Shown here: positions 53,201 through 62,900 of the stretch, in pieces | Layout: the number at the start of each line of letters is the position of its first letter | Numbering within the stretch: the first letter of the stretch is position 1 | Source of the DNA: Chitinophagaceae bacterium | GTDB taxonomy: Bacteria > Bacteroidota > Bacteroidia > Chitinophagales > Chitinophagaceae | Assembly: GCA_023957155.1 (NCBI GenBank) | Contig: JAMLHK010000015.1 | Span: 1-64,000 of the forward strand | Direction: 5' to 3' | Length of the DNA: 64,000 nt | Position numbers and translations under genes: made by a program | The notes under the pieces: generated by a model | The model's input: the letters and a program-made list of their open reading frames with translations, nothing else | What the model was told of the DNA's origin: nothing | Database searches by the model: none

Positions 53201-54596
53201 TTCAGATCCTAAACATTTTTATGATGTATATGGAAACTATACGGTGAAGCTTTTTGTAAAGGGATATGGAGGCTGTGTGGATTCGGCTGTGGGGCAGGTG
53301 AATGTGTATGATCCTACAGCCTTTACCAGGATTGATTATACCGTACCCTCTTCGGTTTGTAATGAAATAGCCGTGGAGTTTAATATAGCAACGCCACCCG
53401 GCACCCGGTTCCAGTTTGCTTTTGGAGACGGGAAGATTGATTCTTCAGGACAAACGGTATTACATCATGTGTATGATTATCCAAACACCTATCGGCCTTC
53501 TGTGGCGCTTGTTGATTCGCAGGATTGCCGCGTAAGTGTTCCCGGTTTGGTAGCGATTAATGTAAGGGGTGCTGTACCTGCATTTAATATAGACAAGAAG
53601 CAGTTTTGTGATTCCGGTACCATATTCGTTACGAATTATACCATTAGTAACGAACCGGTTGATTCCTATGTCTGGGACTTTGGCGATGCACAAACTTCGC
53701 CGGACAGGAATCCTCCTGCTCATGTTTTTTCGCAGCCGGGCTTATACCCTGTTTCGCTTACTGCCACCACACAAAGTGGCTGTCAAAGAACATTTACCGA
53801 CACGGTAAGGGTATATCGCACACCCGCCCCGGTGATTGCATTAGATGATATTACCTGTATCAACCGGTCCCTCGCTTTTAACGGTCTGCTTGCCCAGCCC
53901 GATACCGGCATATCGTGGAACTGGAATTTTGGGGATGGAAGAACATCTGTCGAAAGAAACAATATCATTACTTATGCCAATCCCGGTAATTATCAGGTAA
54001 CCCTTACTGCTGCCAATCGCTTTGGTTGCAGGGATATAGCAACACATGCTTTAACGGTAGCGCCTTTGCCCGTAATTTCGGTACAAAATGTAGTCATCCC
54101 GGTTGGGAGCTCAATTGTGATGCCGGTAAGCTATAGTAATGGAGTTAGTAGTTATATCTGGACTCCCCCCGATGGATTGAACTGTACTGATTGCCCAACG
54201 CCGCTGGCTAAGCCGAAGATTACTACTACCTATCATGTACAGGTAACCGATGACAATACCTGTTCAAACGCTGCCGATATTACAGTAGAAGTGGTGTGCC
54301 GGGAGGAAAATTATTTTGTGCCCAACACTTTTTCACCCAACGGCGATGGGATGAATGATGTGTTTTATCCCCGGGGCAGGGGACTCGCAAGAGTACAGGC
54401 TATGAAAATATACAACCGCTGGGGGCAATTGGTTTTTGAGAAACGGGATTTTTCGGCAAATGATCCGGCAAACGGCTGGAATGGAAAATTGGGAGGGCAG
54501 CATTTACCGCCGGACGTATATGTATATATGATAGAATTTGTTTGTGAAAATGCACAGATCGTACCAATGACGGGGAACGTAACTTTAATACGATAA
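50271..54596 (+). CDS. PKD-repeat surface protein with gliding-motility/T9SS type B C-terminus
   Basis: A 1441-aa secreted adhesin-like protein. TTG is the start here: it immediately precedes a signal peptide (KKGILNIILILLLIQAVKAQ), and no ATG gives the same signal. The mature protein consists of about 13 PKD-type beta-sandwich repeats, each with WDFGDG or a close variant (e.g. WDFGNGATSG, WDFGDNVTQ, WNFGDGRTSV). The C-terminus has NTFSPNGDGMNDVFYPRG, IYNRWGQLVFEKR and PPDVYVYMIEF, the gliding-motility-associated (CHU_C/type B) sorting domain. The PorP/SprF gene follows after three bases, the usual partner of such cargo. Confidence 0.92.
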   Translation: MKKGILNIILILLLIQAVKAQTPVADFSGSVLAGCAPLRVNFKDLSTGDPKYWDWEFTDSGGFGQLSNLQNPGITFNQPGTYTVTLVVRNQNGVNAVTKTGYITVYPSPTVSLSADITTACLPASIQFTGTASTTVGTINEWSWDFGDGATSNQQNPQHTYTETGYYNVALTATSSNGCSRRVSRGRYIRMVSGIVADFVNTSPAECRPPFGIAFTNESSGPGQLTYTWDFGNGATSGSDNPVVNFAADGDYTVQLIAQSIYGCKDTVKKTVTVTTYAADFNSPDSSCLVEPVNFQNISVPGAGSLLWDFGDGTQSSETNPVKTYAAAGTYTVNLISNYAHCSDTVSKPIKITPKAPVDFTATNNLGCGTPLEVHFQNNTPGAVSWLWDFGDGTTSDQQNPVHTYTAVASYDVKLTVATANGCGNTVTKPRFVRVIPTTVKIITDIDGGCVNAVTVHPATEIRTVDAIASYLWDFGDGSTSPLENPTHTYTTTGVFPMKVTVTTADGCTVTATHTVRVGTPPSGADFTFDNTGNCVSDSVRFYGTANGANEWLWDFGDGESSIEQNPVHLYRDTGMVTVRLTPIHNGCPGPAVTKTNLFHKDAPVANFGFDVDCSNPLRVKFTDSSIVEPVLGNISYAWDFGDGQTSSDQNPPEHTFTSSGQYNVQLTVTNGSCTAVYIRRVDLFSVNADFTLPSGALCRNTQMMFNPVEDTSRIASYSWVVDGVAVGDLPSFDTVFRSAGDRVLELTVMDKNGCSATETKTLQVKGAIAQFTSSAAATCGSDAVSFTDASTSTSSIAGWLWDFGDNVTQTFSAPPFAHQYADTGTYRVKLTVKDMDGCIDTFSLADPIKVSAPKALFGTAQTLFCPGASLAFTDSSRGVGLTYVWDFGDGKTSTAQNPSTVYDAGRYTVKLVVTDSEGCKDSLIKTDYIDVRTPVPAFDARDTSSTCQLLEAKFFNRSQDYESFYWDFGDGTNSTLSDPKHFYDVYGNYTVKLFVKGYGGCVDSAVGQVNVYDPTAFTRIDYTVPSSVCNEIAVEFNIATPPGTRFQFAFGDGKIDSSGQTVLHHVYDYPNTYRPSVALVDSQDCRVSVPGLVAINVRGAVPAFNIDKKQFCDSGTIFVTNYTISNEPVDSYVWDFGDAQTSPDRNPPAHVFSQPGLYPVSLTATTQSGCQRTFTDTVRVYRTPAPVIALDDITCINRSLAFNGLLAQPDTGISWNWNFGDGRTSVERNNIITYANPGNYQVTLTAANRFGCRDIATHALTVAPLPVISVQNVVIPVGSSIVMPVSYSNGVSSYIWTPPDGLNCTDCPTPLAKPKITTTYHVQVTDDNTCSNAADITVEVVCREENYFVPNTFSPNGDGMNDVFYPRGRGLARVQAMKIYNRWGQLVFEKRDFSANDPANGWNGKLGGQHLPPDVYVYMIEFVCENAQIVPMTGNVTLIR

Positions 54597-54599
54597 TGG

Positions 54600-55655
54600 A
54601 TGCTCATAAAAAACAGCACATATTACACATTGCCGTGCATACCCGTAAGGAGGCTCCTGCAGCTGACCTTATTATTAATTTTTTCTGTTGTAACGAAAGC
54701 GCAGGATCTGCACTTCTCGCAATTTTATGAAGCGCCCCTCGCACGTAATCCGGCATTGGCAGGTTTGTTTGAAGGGGATGTCAGGGCTCAATTGGTATAT
54801 CGCAACCAGTGGGGAAGCGTCACCACTCCTTATCAGACAGGTTCGCTTAATAGTGAGTATAAGTTTGCTATAGGCCGCGGAGATGATTTTATGACAGCAG
54901 GAGTGCAGGTGTTATGGGATAAGGCCGGAACGGTGGCGCTTAATACAACCCACCTGATGCCTGTAGTAAATTACCACAAATCCATGAATGCCGATAAAAA
55001 CAGGTATGTTTCGGTTGGCTTTATCGGCGGATTAGTTTCACGGAGCTTAGACCGGTCGAAAGTAACTACCAATAACCAGTATGACGGGTTTGGTTATAAC
55101 GGCTCATTACCCGATGGGGAACGCTTCGCTTCTAACTATTCCTATTTTGATGCGGGGGTAGGAGTGAGCTACAATTCATCAATAGGTGAGATAAAAGAAA
55201 ATAATTTTTTTGTAGGACTGGCATATCATCATTTTAACCGGCCGGTCAATTCTTTCTACCAAAAGCTTCAGCATCTGCCGAAGTGGGTTGCTTCAGGCGG
55301 GCTGAGAACAACGATGGGTGATTTTTCATATATTACCATCAGTGCAGATGTGAGTGTACAGGGTCCTTATAAAGAGCTGATCGGAGGAGCCATGTATTCG
55401 CGGAAAATTGACGATATTGAAAATCCGGCCTATATCGTACACATGGGGGCATACCTGAGATGGGAAGATGCGATTATTCCTGTGGTGAAGCTCGATTATC
55501 AACCCTTTTCTATAGCATTTAGTTATGATATGAATATATCACAACTGCGTACCTCAAGCCAGGGAAGAGGTGGTTTTGAAATTTCGTTCGGTTATACCGG
55601 GTTTCTTAATACCGGCGGCAGCACCAAAGATGTAATTCGTTGTCCGCGGTTCTGA
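54600..55655 (+). CDS. PorP/SprF-family type IX secretion membrane protein
   Basis: A 351-aa outer-membrane beta-barrel with signal peptide LLQLTLLLIFSVVTKAQ. HFSQFYEAPLARNPALAGLF at the mature N-terminus, YRNQWGSVTTPYQTGS, and the Gly-rich strands through the C-terminal SYDMNISQLRTSSQGRGGFE are characteristic of the PorP/SprF family. Such proteins are encoded next to type B CTD cargo and assist its export or attachment. The start lies three bases after the adhesin's stop; the pair is one operon. Confidence 0.93.
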   Translation: MLIKNSTYYTLPCIPVRRLLQLTLLLIFSVVTKAQDLHFSQFYEAPLARNPALAGLFEGDVRAQLVYRNQWGSVTTPYQTGSLNSEYKFAIGRGDDFMTAGVQVLWDKAGTVALNTTHLMPVVNYHKSMNADKNRYVSVGFIGGLVSRSLDRSKVTTNNQYDGFGYNGSLPDGERFASNYSYFDAGVGVSYNSSIGEIKENNFFVGLAYHHFNRPVNSFYQKLQHLPKWVASGGLRTTMGDFSYITISADVSVQGPYKELIGGAMYSRKIDDIENPAYIVHMGAYLRWEDAIIPVVKLDYQPFSIAFSYDMNISQLRTSSQGRGGFEISFGYTGFLNTGGSTKDVIRCPRF

Positions 55656-55739
55656 TCATCCTGCAGGATTGGCATAAGCCGTACTGTTTCAGCGACTTGC
55701 TAAATTTCATTCCCATATTCGACCTTTCCTTATCAGTCC

Positions 55740-55774
55740 GCGGTCTGACGCTCCTTTTGTCACATGCCGACCGC
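55740..55774 (-). repeat. dispersed palindrome, copy E (reverse orientation)
   Basis: Reverse complement begins GCGGTCGGCATG and ends GTCAGACCGC, matching copies A and D, with exact terminal hexamer pairing. Lies about 85 bp past PorP/SprF and before a CTD-only gene. Confidence 0.8.
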
Positions 55775-55861
55775 TTTTATTTTCACATTTTTCAATTTTT
55801 TCCTATACTTTAAAAGACAACTTTCACGTTATGTTTTACATATAAATCCTACTTTTATAGT

Positions 55862-56206
55862 GTGAAGACCTTTACGTTGATATTTTTTATGGGAGTAATG
55901 TTGCATTTTTCCGGTTTCGGCCAGGAAGATTATCGCTATGCAGCAAAAGAACCTGCCGTAAAGATCCTTAAGTTTTATCCCAACCCGGCTACCACTTTTA
56001 TCAATTTTGACTTTCAGAAAAATTACGACAGATCATACAGCTTAGTGATATATAATTTTTTGGGAAAAAAGACACTTGAGATAAGTAGTGTAAGTCTCAC
56101 TAATCACGTAATACTTTCCGACTTTACCCGGGGAGTGTATATTTTTCAGCTTCGTGATAAGACCGGGAAGGTCATAGAATCGGGTAAGTTCCAGGTATCG
56201 AAATAA
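55862..56206 (+). CDS. small protein consisting of a signal peptide and T9SS type A sorting domain
   Basis: A 114-aa protein. Signal peptide TLIFFMGVMLHFSGFG is followed by about 15 residues (QEDYRYAAKEPAVKI) and then a type A sorting domain: LKFYPNPATTFINFDF, YSLVIYNFLGKKTLE and TRGVYIFQLRDKTGKVIESG. There is almost no cargo between. It may be a complete small surface protein, or a CTD that assists others. The start used is GTG; no ATG fits. A TACTTTTA element lies 10 bp upstream. Not obviously truncated, since the signal and CTD are both intact. Confidence 0.75.
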   Translation: MKTFTLIFFMGVMLHFSGFGQEDYRYAAKEPAVKILKFYPNPATTFINFDFQKNYDRSYSLVIYNFLGKKTLEISSVSLTNHVILSDFTRGVYIFQLRDKTGKVIESGKFQVSK

Positions 56207-56212
56207 TGCGTT

Positions 56213-57151
56213 TCATTCTTCCCTTTGCAATGTTGTACCGGTATTTGTAGGAATGGAGGTATGGTGTTTTAAATCAGCTCTATTCTTAACTATCTGATGC
56301 AGCCAGGATCGTGCAGCCCTTCTTACCGGAATATCTCTTAATATCCAGCGATCGGAATGATTACGGAAAGGGATGGACTGAAAAGTAAGGTTACTTTTAA
56401 CTTCAGTTCCCAACAGATAGTTTTGGATGTCTTTGATACCCCCTTCATGGGATATCCACTGTGGTCTTTTGTTCAAACGCTTCAATCGTTGAAGAGCAGA
56501 AACTCGGTCAGCATCCGGATACGGCCAGTCTTCATAAACGCCATCATAATGTGAATGACAAAAAAAGGCTGTCCATATTGCAGCGATCTTGTCATCGTTT
56601 AATCCGATATAATTACAGGCAATTGCACCACGAGAAAAACCCGAAAGGATAATACAGCCGGTATCTGCGCCAAAAGCCTTAGCGAGATAATCAAGTGTGG
56701 CTACTACATATCGTTTAGTTTCAGCTACATCTCCCCACCATTTGATAGCATTGGATTTTGCCCCGTCATTAACATTTATAAAGGGCAAGCAAACCCATAT
56801 AAAATCTAATCCTCCACTCAGTCCATAGCCAAGAGAGCACTCCTCCACTGTGCCGTTACAAACATCACCATACCTGTTTCTAAACAAACCATTTCCGGGA
56901 TATTCTACTATAACAGGAAATTTATATCCTGGCTTCCAATTTTCAGGTAAATAAAGTGCATGATAAACGTCTGTATTTTCCCATCCCGGGGTAGTTTGTT
57001 TTACACGCCGACCGGCGATGGGGTAATTGAAAGACATAGCAGGCACAACAATATCCATAGGGATAGACGACAGGTCAGGAAGTTCCTGGGCGTTTACCCT
57101 CTCAAAAGCGATAACAATGAATAAGGCTACAAATGTGCAATATGCTTTCAT
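56213..57151 (-). CDS. alpha/beta-hydrolase, exported (esterase/depolymerase-like)
   Basis: A 312-aa secreted serine hydrolase. Signal peptide TFVALFIVIAFERVNAQ; the nucleophile elbow is LSGFSRGAIACN near residue 173 (GxSxG). Upstream, ALYLPENWKPGYKFPVIVEYPG is typical of feruloyl-esterase/PHB-depolymerase-type folds. A C-terminal His (FRNHSDRW, near residue 267) is a candidate triad member. Substrate unknown. It lies seven bases after a convergent gene's stop and just upstream of tRNA-Gln's 3' end on the same strand. Confidence 0.82.
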   Translation of the reverse strand: MKAYCTFVALFIVIAFERVNAQELPDLSSIPMDIVVPAMSFNYPIAGRRVKQTTPGWENTDVYHALYLPENWKPGYKFPVIVEYPGNGLFRNRYGDVCNGTVEECSLGYGLSGGLDFIWVCLPFINVNDGAKSNAIKWWGDVAETKRYVVATLDYLAKAFGADTGCIILSGFSRGAIACNYIGLNDDKIAAIWTAFFCHSHYDGVYEDWPYPDADRVSALQRLKRLNKRPQWISHEGGIKDIQNYLLGTEVKSNLTFQSIPFRNHSDRWILRDIPVRRAARSWLHQIVKNRADLKHHTSIPTNTGTTLQREE

Positions 57152-57157
57152 TTAGAG

Positions 57158-57228
57158 TTGGCCTACCTGGATTCGAACCAAGACAGACAGAACCAAAATC
57201 TGTTGTACTACCATTATACTATAGGCCA
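57158..57228 (-). tRNA. tRNA-Gln (anticodon TTG)
   Basis: 71 nt. The minus strand reads TGGCCTATAGTATAATGGTA, and the acceptor stem TGGCCTA/TAGGCCA has seven pairs. The anticodon arm ACAGA-TTTTGGT-TCTGT places TTG at 34-36. The T arm has GGTTCGAATCC. CCA is not encoded. Discriminator base is A. Confidence 0.97.
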
Positions 57229-57252
57229 ATCTTTATAAGAACTTGAGGGCTG

Positions 57253-57284
57253 CAAAGGTAAATTTCCCCTGCATGTAAACCAAA
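57253..57284 (-). promoter_or_regulatory. promoter of tRNA-Gln
   Basis: Minus strand: TTTG at 57284-57281 and TACCTTTG at 57260-57253, 20 bp apart. This is the cleanest full -33/-7 pair in the window. Confidence 0.8.
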
Positions 57285-57299
57285 TTTCATTAGGGATAA

Positions 57300-58577
57300 T
57301 TAATGGGTCCTGACGAGGTAGTAATTTTTTCTGCCTTTTTGAATTAATATATATTGATCATGTAAAAGGTCGTCCGTATTCATTTTTTTTGCAATGCTAT
57401 CTATTTTACTACGGTTTATGCTGACTCCTCCGTTCTGAATCATTTTCCGGGCCTCTCCTTTACTTGGAAAAGTGCCAGTTTCTGCTAAGAAGGACACGAT
57501 GTCAATACCTTCCTGTATCTTTTGTATGGGATATTCAAATTTTATAACGCCTTCCATGTTTTCCAGGTCTTCGGCGCTTAGTGTTTCAACAGGTGCGTTT
57601 TGTCCTGCAAATAATTTTTCTGTTGTTTCTACAGCCTTTTGGTACTGCTCCTCTCCATGAATAAAAAGGGTTACTTCTTTTGCTAAGCTTTTTTGTAACA
57701 GGCGGCCAGCCGGGTTTTTGTGGTGTTGCTCAAGCAGCATAGCTATTTCCTCCGGGGATAAAAAGGTGAAAATTTTTATCCACTTTCCGGCATCTTCATC
57801 TGATGCATTGAGCCAGAACTGGTAGAACTGGTAAGGAGATGTTTTTTCTTCATCCAACCAGATATTCCCCTTTTCTGTTTTACCGAATTTGCCCCCGTCT
57901 GCTTTTGTAATAAGCGGGCAGGTAAAGGCAAAAGCTTCTCCGCCTGCCTTACGCCGTATAAATTCCGTTCCGGTAGTAATATTTCCCCACTGGTCGCTTC
58001 CGCCCATCTGGAGCTTACAGCCCTTATTTTTGTAAAGCCAGTAGAAATCATAGCCCTGCATCAACTGGTAGGCAAATTCTGTATAGCTGATGCCGGTGTC
58101 ACCTTCAATGCGTTTTTTTACACTATCCTTGGCCATCATATAGTTAACCGTAATATGTTTCCCGGCGTCTCTTAAAAATTCAATGAATCCAATTTTGCCG
58201 AACCAGTCGTAGTTGTTTACCAGTTCAGCGCTGTTTTTCAGCGCAGGATTGAAATCAAGATGCTTTTCAAGTTGTTTTCTTATACCGCCAATATTCACTT
58301 CTAATTGATCCTCGCTCAGCAGGTTCCTTTCTTCGCTTTTACCGCTCGGATCGCCGATCATACCGGTTGCACCGCCGATAAGTGCAATGGGTTTATGCCC
58401 TCTTTTTTGCAAATGAACCAATAATAATATAGGTACCAGGCTGCCGATGTGTAAACTGTCGGCAGTAGGATCAAAACCAATATAAGCCGTAGTCATTTCC
58501 TTATTTAGCTGATCTTCCGTTCCGGGTATAATATCCTGAAGCATGCCCCGCCATTTCAATTCTTCTATGAGCGTCAT
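57300..58577 (-). CDS. tyrS: tyrosyl-tRNA synthetase
   Basis: A 425-aa class I synthetase charging tRNA-Tyr. [16 protein letters not shown] at residues about 34-49 carries the HIGH-type motif. [15 protein letters not shown] near 185 and [14 protein letters not shown] near 228 (the KMSKS-equivalent) are intact, and a C-terminal S4 RNA-binding domain follows ([20 protein letters not shown]). The frame extends 17 codons upstream, but the internal ATG starting MTLIEEL matches the usual TyrRS length and is preceded by TATTTTTG. Confidence 0.96.
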   Translation of the reverse strand: MTLIEELKWRGMLQDIIPGTEDQLNKEMTTAYIGFDPTADSLHIGSLVPILLLVHLQKRGHKPIALIGGATGMIGDPSGKSEERNLLSEDQLEVNIGGIRKQLEKHLDFNPALKNSAELVNNYDWFGKIGFIEFLRDAGKHITVNYMMAKDSVKKRIEGDTGISYTEFAYQLMQGYDFYWLYKNKGCKLQMGGSDQWGNITTGTEFIRRKAGGEAFAFTCPLITKADGGKFGKTEKGNIWLDEEKTSPYQFYQFWLNASDEDAGKWIKIFTFLSPEEIAMLLEQHHKNPAGRLLQKSLAKEVTLFIHGEEQYQKAVETTEKLFAGQNAPVETLSAEDLENMEGVIKFEYPIQKIQEGIDIVSFLAETGTFPSKGEARKMIQNGGVSINRSKIDSIAKKMNTDDLLHDQYILIQKGRKNYYLVRTH

Positions 58578-58594
58578 TTTTACGTCTTTTCGGG

Positions 58595-58602
58595 CAAAAA
58601 TA
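58595..58602 (-). promoter_or_regulatory. -7 element of tyrS
   Basis: Minus strand TATTTTTG, about 18 bp upstream of the chosen ATG, which supports that start over the longer reading. Confidence 0.45.
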
Positions 58603-58702
58603 GTGTTAGTTTGCGAAGTCCGTTTCAAAAAGCAATAATAGGTGGGATAAAATCGTTATAAAAGCTTGTGTTTTAATGCTTATTCCTGCAAATGTTCCTG
58701 TG

Positions 58703-58710
58703 TATATTTG
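58703..58710 (+). promoter_or_regulatory. -7 element before the PorV-like gene
   Basis: TATATTTG matches TAnnTTTG, about 62 bp before the ATG at 58773. Confidence 0.45.
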
Positions 58711-58772
58711 TGTTACGGCCGGCAATATGACAACGGTAAAATCAGTACATTATTTACGCGTAAACGATCTTA

Positions 58773-59900
58773 ATGAAAGAAACACTTCTGAGAATAATAT
58801 GGGTGATGGTGTTAAGTAGTGGTATGCATGTCCATGCTCAGTTTCGTAAATACTCGAATGAGTTCCTGAATATCGGAGCCGGGGCCCGTGGATTGGGGAT
58901 GGGAGGCGCACAGATCGCATCAGTAAGGGATGGGAATGCCGGGTACTGGAATCCTGCGGGACTTGTACATATTCAGGATTATCCGGTGATCAACTTTATG
59001 CACGCGGAGTATTTTTCGGGTATCGGTAAGTATGATTATGGTAGTATAGCCATCCCTTTACAGGATAAAAAAAGAACCATTGCATTGTCTTTACTCCGGT
59101 TTGGCGTGGACGATATTCCTAATACCCTCTATCTCGTAGAGCCGGACGGATCTATTAATTACAATAATATCCGTTCTTTTTCTTCAGCTGATTATGCTTT
59201 TCTTTTTTCTTATGCACAAAGACTGAAACAAAAGGGCAATAAGCTGTTCAGCTTTGGTGTGAATGCCAAAGTCATTCATCGTAATGTGGGTACATTCGCA
59301 AAAGCCTGGGGCTTTGGCATAGATGCCGGGCTGCAGATGCAAACCAAACAATGGAAGTTAGGACTTTCCGCCAGGGATGTTACCACTACATTTAATGCCT
59401 GGAATTTTAGCTTTGCCGAAGAGGAGAAAGAAGTACTTTATCTGACCAATAATGAAATTCCCGTTAAATCAACCGAGCTAACTGCCCCACGACTGGTATT
59501 AGGCGTAGCTTATGATTTTGCTTTAGGGAAAAAATTCAATCTATTGGCTGAAGTTAATGCAGACCTGACATTTGACGGAAAGCGAAATGTGATCATTAGT
59601 GCTGATCCGGTAAGTATTGATCCCAGGATGGGTATCGAGTTAGGATATAAGGAGGTGATCTTTGTGAGAAGCGGTATTTATAATTTCCAGCGGGCACTGG
59701 CGGACGGGGATGTCCTTAACCAGAAAAAAGTATGGATTTACCAGCCGGGATTAGGAGCAGGGTTTAAGCTTAAACATGTGGCCATAGATTATGCATTTAC
59801 GAATCTTGCTAACCAGTCCAGCCCATTATATACGCATATCTTTTCCGTTAAGTTAGATTTAGTGAAGACGGAAAAGAATAAAAGCGTAAAAACAAAATAA
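58773..59900 (+). CDS. PorV/PorQ-family type IX secretion protein
   Basis: A 375-aa outer-membrane protein, FadL-like. After the signal peptide (IIWVMVLSSGMHVHAQ) comes FLNIGAGARGLGMGGAQIAS, the family's characteristic N-terminus, then GNAGYWNPAGLVHIQDY and beta-barrel strands to the end. PorV shuttles T9SS cargo between the translocon and the PorU sortase; PorQ acts with PorZ. The 3' neighbour is a C25-type peptidase starting four bases after this gene's stop, giving a PorV-PorU-like operon. Which PorV/PorQ branch applies cannot be told without a tree. Confidence 0.9.
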   Translation: MKETLLRIIWVMVLSSGMHVHAQFRKYSNEFLNIGAGARGLGMGGAQIASVRDGNAGYWNPAGLVHIQDYPVINFMHAEYFSGIGKYDYGSIAIPLQDKKRTIALSLLRFGVDDIPNTLYLVEPDGSINYNNIRSFSSADYAFLFSYAQRLKQKGNKLFSFGVNAKVIHRNVGTFAKAWGFGIDAGLQMQTKQWKLGLSARDVTTTFNAWNFSFAEEEKEVLYLTNNEIPVKSTELTAPRLVLGVAYDFALGKKFNLLAEVNADLTFDGKRNVIISADPVSIDPRMGIELGYKEVIFVRSGIYNFQRALADGDVLNQKKVWIYQPGLGAGFKLKHVAIDYAFTNLANQSSPLYTHIFSVKLDLVKTEKNKSVKTK

Positions 59901-59903
59901 TGT

Positions 59904-62900
59904 ATGATGAAACAGTTACTGCTGATACTATTTACGTTAACCTCTTTTTGGGTGAGGGGGCAGTACAACAATGAGTGGATAGATTACGGTAAGGTATATT
60001 ATAAATTCCCGGTTGCAAAAGACGGGTTACACCGGATTACCCAATCTGTTTTACAGGGAGCAGGTCTGGACAATACACCTGTGGAGCATTTCCAGCTATG
60101 GCGTAACGGGACCCAGATCCCTTTATATACCTCCGTTCCTTCCGGTGTTTTAGACGGAGCAGGATATTTGGAGTTTTGGGGAGAAATGAATGATGGTAAG
60201 CCGGATACCAAACTATACCGGAATATCAATGACCAGCTGAATGATAAATGGAGCCTGGAAACAGACACGGCTTCCTATTTTTTAACCGTTAATCCTTCCG
60301 GTAATAATTTAAGGCTGGTTAATGAAGCCAATGATATTGCAGGCAATACATTAGCCCCGGAGGCTTTTTTTATGTATACTTATGGTCAGTATTATAAAAA
60401 CAGGATCAACCCGGGTTATGCCGGTTTGGTAGTGGAGTATATATATTCTTCGTCTTACGATAAAGGTGAGGGTTATACCAGCGGGGATATCCGTCCGGCA
60501 TCTCCCCGTAGTGAAACGATCAGCAATTTATTTGTATACCCGAATGGACCCAATGCTTCTTTTTATATTGCAGGAGCGGGTAATGCGTTGTATAACCGGA
60601 GGCTCCAGGTAAGCATTAATAATACCCAGGTGATAGATGCGGTGATGAATATGTTTAATGATACCCGCCAACAGGCAACCCTGCCGGTGAGTTTAATTAA
60701 CCCGGGTGCCCCGGTGGTTAAGATCACCAATACTTCCGATAACCCCAATGACAGGATGGTTATTGCAAAGTATGAACTTACTTATCCGCGGCAGTTTAAT
60801 TTCGGAAATAGTACCAATTTTATCTTTGAATTACCGGCTTCAGATACCGGCAACTATCTAAGGATTACAAACTTCAACAGAGGTAGCGAAGCGCCCATCC
60901 TGTACGATCTTTCTAATTATAAAAGGTATATTGGTAATATTACCGAATCGGGAGTGATAAAATTTGCTCTTCCTCCTTCTGCGAAGAAAAGGAAATTGGT
61001 GCTCATGAATGCGCTGGCGTCAAACAGGACATTAGTCAATACATTGACCCAACGTAATTTTATAGACTATCGTCAGCCGGATCATCAGGGGGATTATCTT
61101 ATCATAAGTAACCGGTTATTATATAATGGTCCGAACGGCAACCCGGTACAGGCGTATGCGCAATATCGCAATTCAGATATAGGGGGTGGTTATAATGCAA
61201 AAGTATACGACATTGACCAGCTAACCGACCAGTTTGCTTTTGGCATCAAACGGCATCCCTCAGCGGTAAAGAATTTTGTACAATATGCGGAGTCTGTTTT
61301 TCAGGCGAAGCCCAGGGCTGTTTTTATCATAGGCAAAGGGGTTAATTACATAGATGCAAGAACTAACCAGAATAATCCATTGCTGGAGTCCTTAAATCTC
61401 GTTCCTCCGTTCGGTCATCCTGCTTCAGACAATTTGCTGGTGGCCAGGGATGGTGAAATCATTTCGAGTATTCCCGTTGGCAGGCTGTCCGTGGTTCGGG
61501 CAGAGGAGATTGAAATATATCTCCAGAAGGTAAAAGAATATGAAGCCGCCGGGGCCAATGCTCCTCAGACTGCTGCAGGAAGGGCGTGGATGAAGAATAT
61601 TGTACATGCTATAGGGGGAGGAGATGCTATACTCTCTGCCAAGATCGGGGGGTATATGAATCAGCTGAAAGCCAGGATAGAAGATACTTTATATGGTGGT
61701 AATGTTAAAAGCTTTACCAAATCTACGGCAGTTACCAGTGATCTTTCTTCTGAGGCGCTAAAACAATTGTTTGCGGAAGGTATTGGTATCATTAATTATT
61801 TCGGACATTCTTCAGCAAGTACCCTGGAGTTTAATATTGACGACCCCTTTGTTTATGAAAACCAGGGGAAGTACCCCTTCTTTTTAGTGAACGGATGCCT
61901 GGCAGGAGATATTTTTATGTTCGATCTAAACCGCTTTAATGTCATCACCACCTTGTCCGAAAAGTATATGCTGGCAGAGCAGCGGGGTAGTATCGGGTTT
62001 ATTGCCAGTTCGCATTTCGGTGTTGAAAACTATTTGAACTCTTACCTGGTAGGATTGTACAACAGCTTATCGCAGAAAGAGTTTGGACATCCTGTCGGTG
62101 AAATCATGGAAGAGGCCCTCCGGCATCTCCAAAATGTCTGGGGAGCCGATTTCTTTGCCAGGGCACATGCGGAGGAAATTACTTTACATGGCGACCCGGT
62201 TATTCATTTTTATACCCAGCCCAAGCCGGATTATGTAGTGGAAGATCAACTGGTAAGAATACCATCCATCATATCCGTAGCCGACAGAACATTTACATTG
62301 AATATAAAATTCCTTAACATCGGCAAGGCTGTTGATGATTCCGTTACCATTGATGTAAAACGGCAACTGCCGGATGGCAGCATCATTACGCTACTCAGAA
62401 AAAGAATTGAGGGGCCCAGGTATGCTGATAGTATAGAAATGGTGATCCCCGTAAACGGCGCAATTGAAAAAGGAGAGAATAAGTTTATTATAAAAATTGA
62501 CGCTGATGATGAGGTGGAAGAAATAACCGAAGCAAATAATACGCTGATAAAGTCTTTTTATATTTTAGAAGATGAGATACGCCCCATTTATCCATATAAT
62601 TTCTCTATAGTTACCCAGTCGTCAACCGGCTTTTTTGCTTATGCTCCCCAATTGGGTAAAGGAAGCAATCAGTATATTATGGAAATTGATACAACCCAGT
62701 TATTCAATTCACCCCTAAAGCAGACCGTATCACAGAACGGGACGGGTGGGATCATTGAATTTCACCCGGGCATTAGTATGGTTAATAATACGGTATATTA
62801 TTGGCGTACTACTACTTCAGGAGATAACGCAGTATGGAATAATTCTTCTTTCCTGTTTAATTCCAATAGCACTCCCGGGTATAACCAGTCTCATTACTTT

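Noticed and set aside
50271-54596. Several opposite-strand frames inside the PKD gene
   Set aside because: Shadows of the repetitive WDFGDG-coding sequence; no starts or domains.
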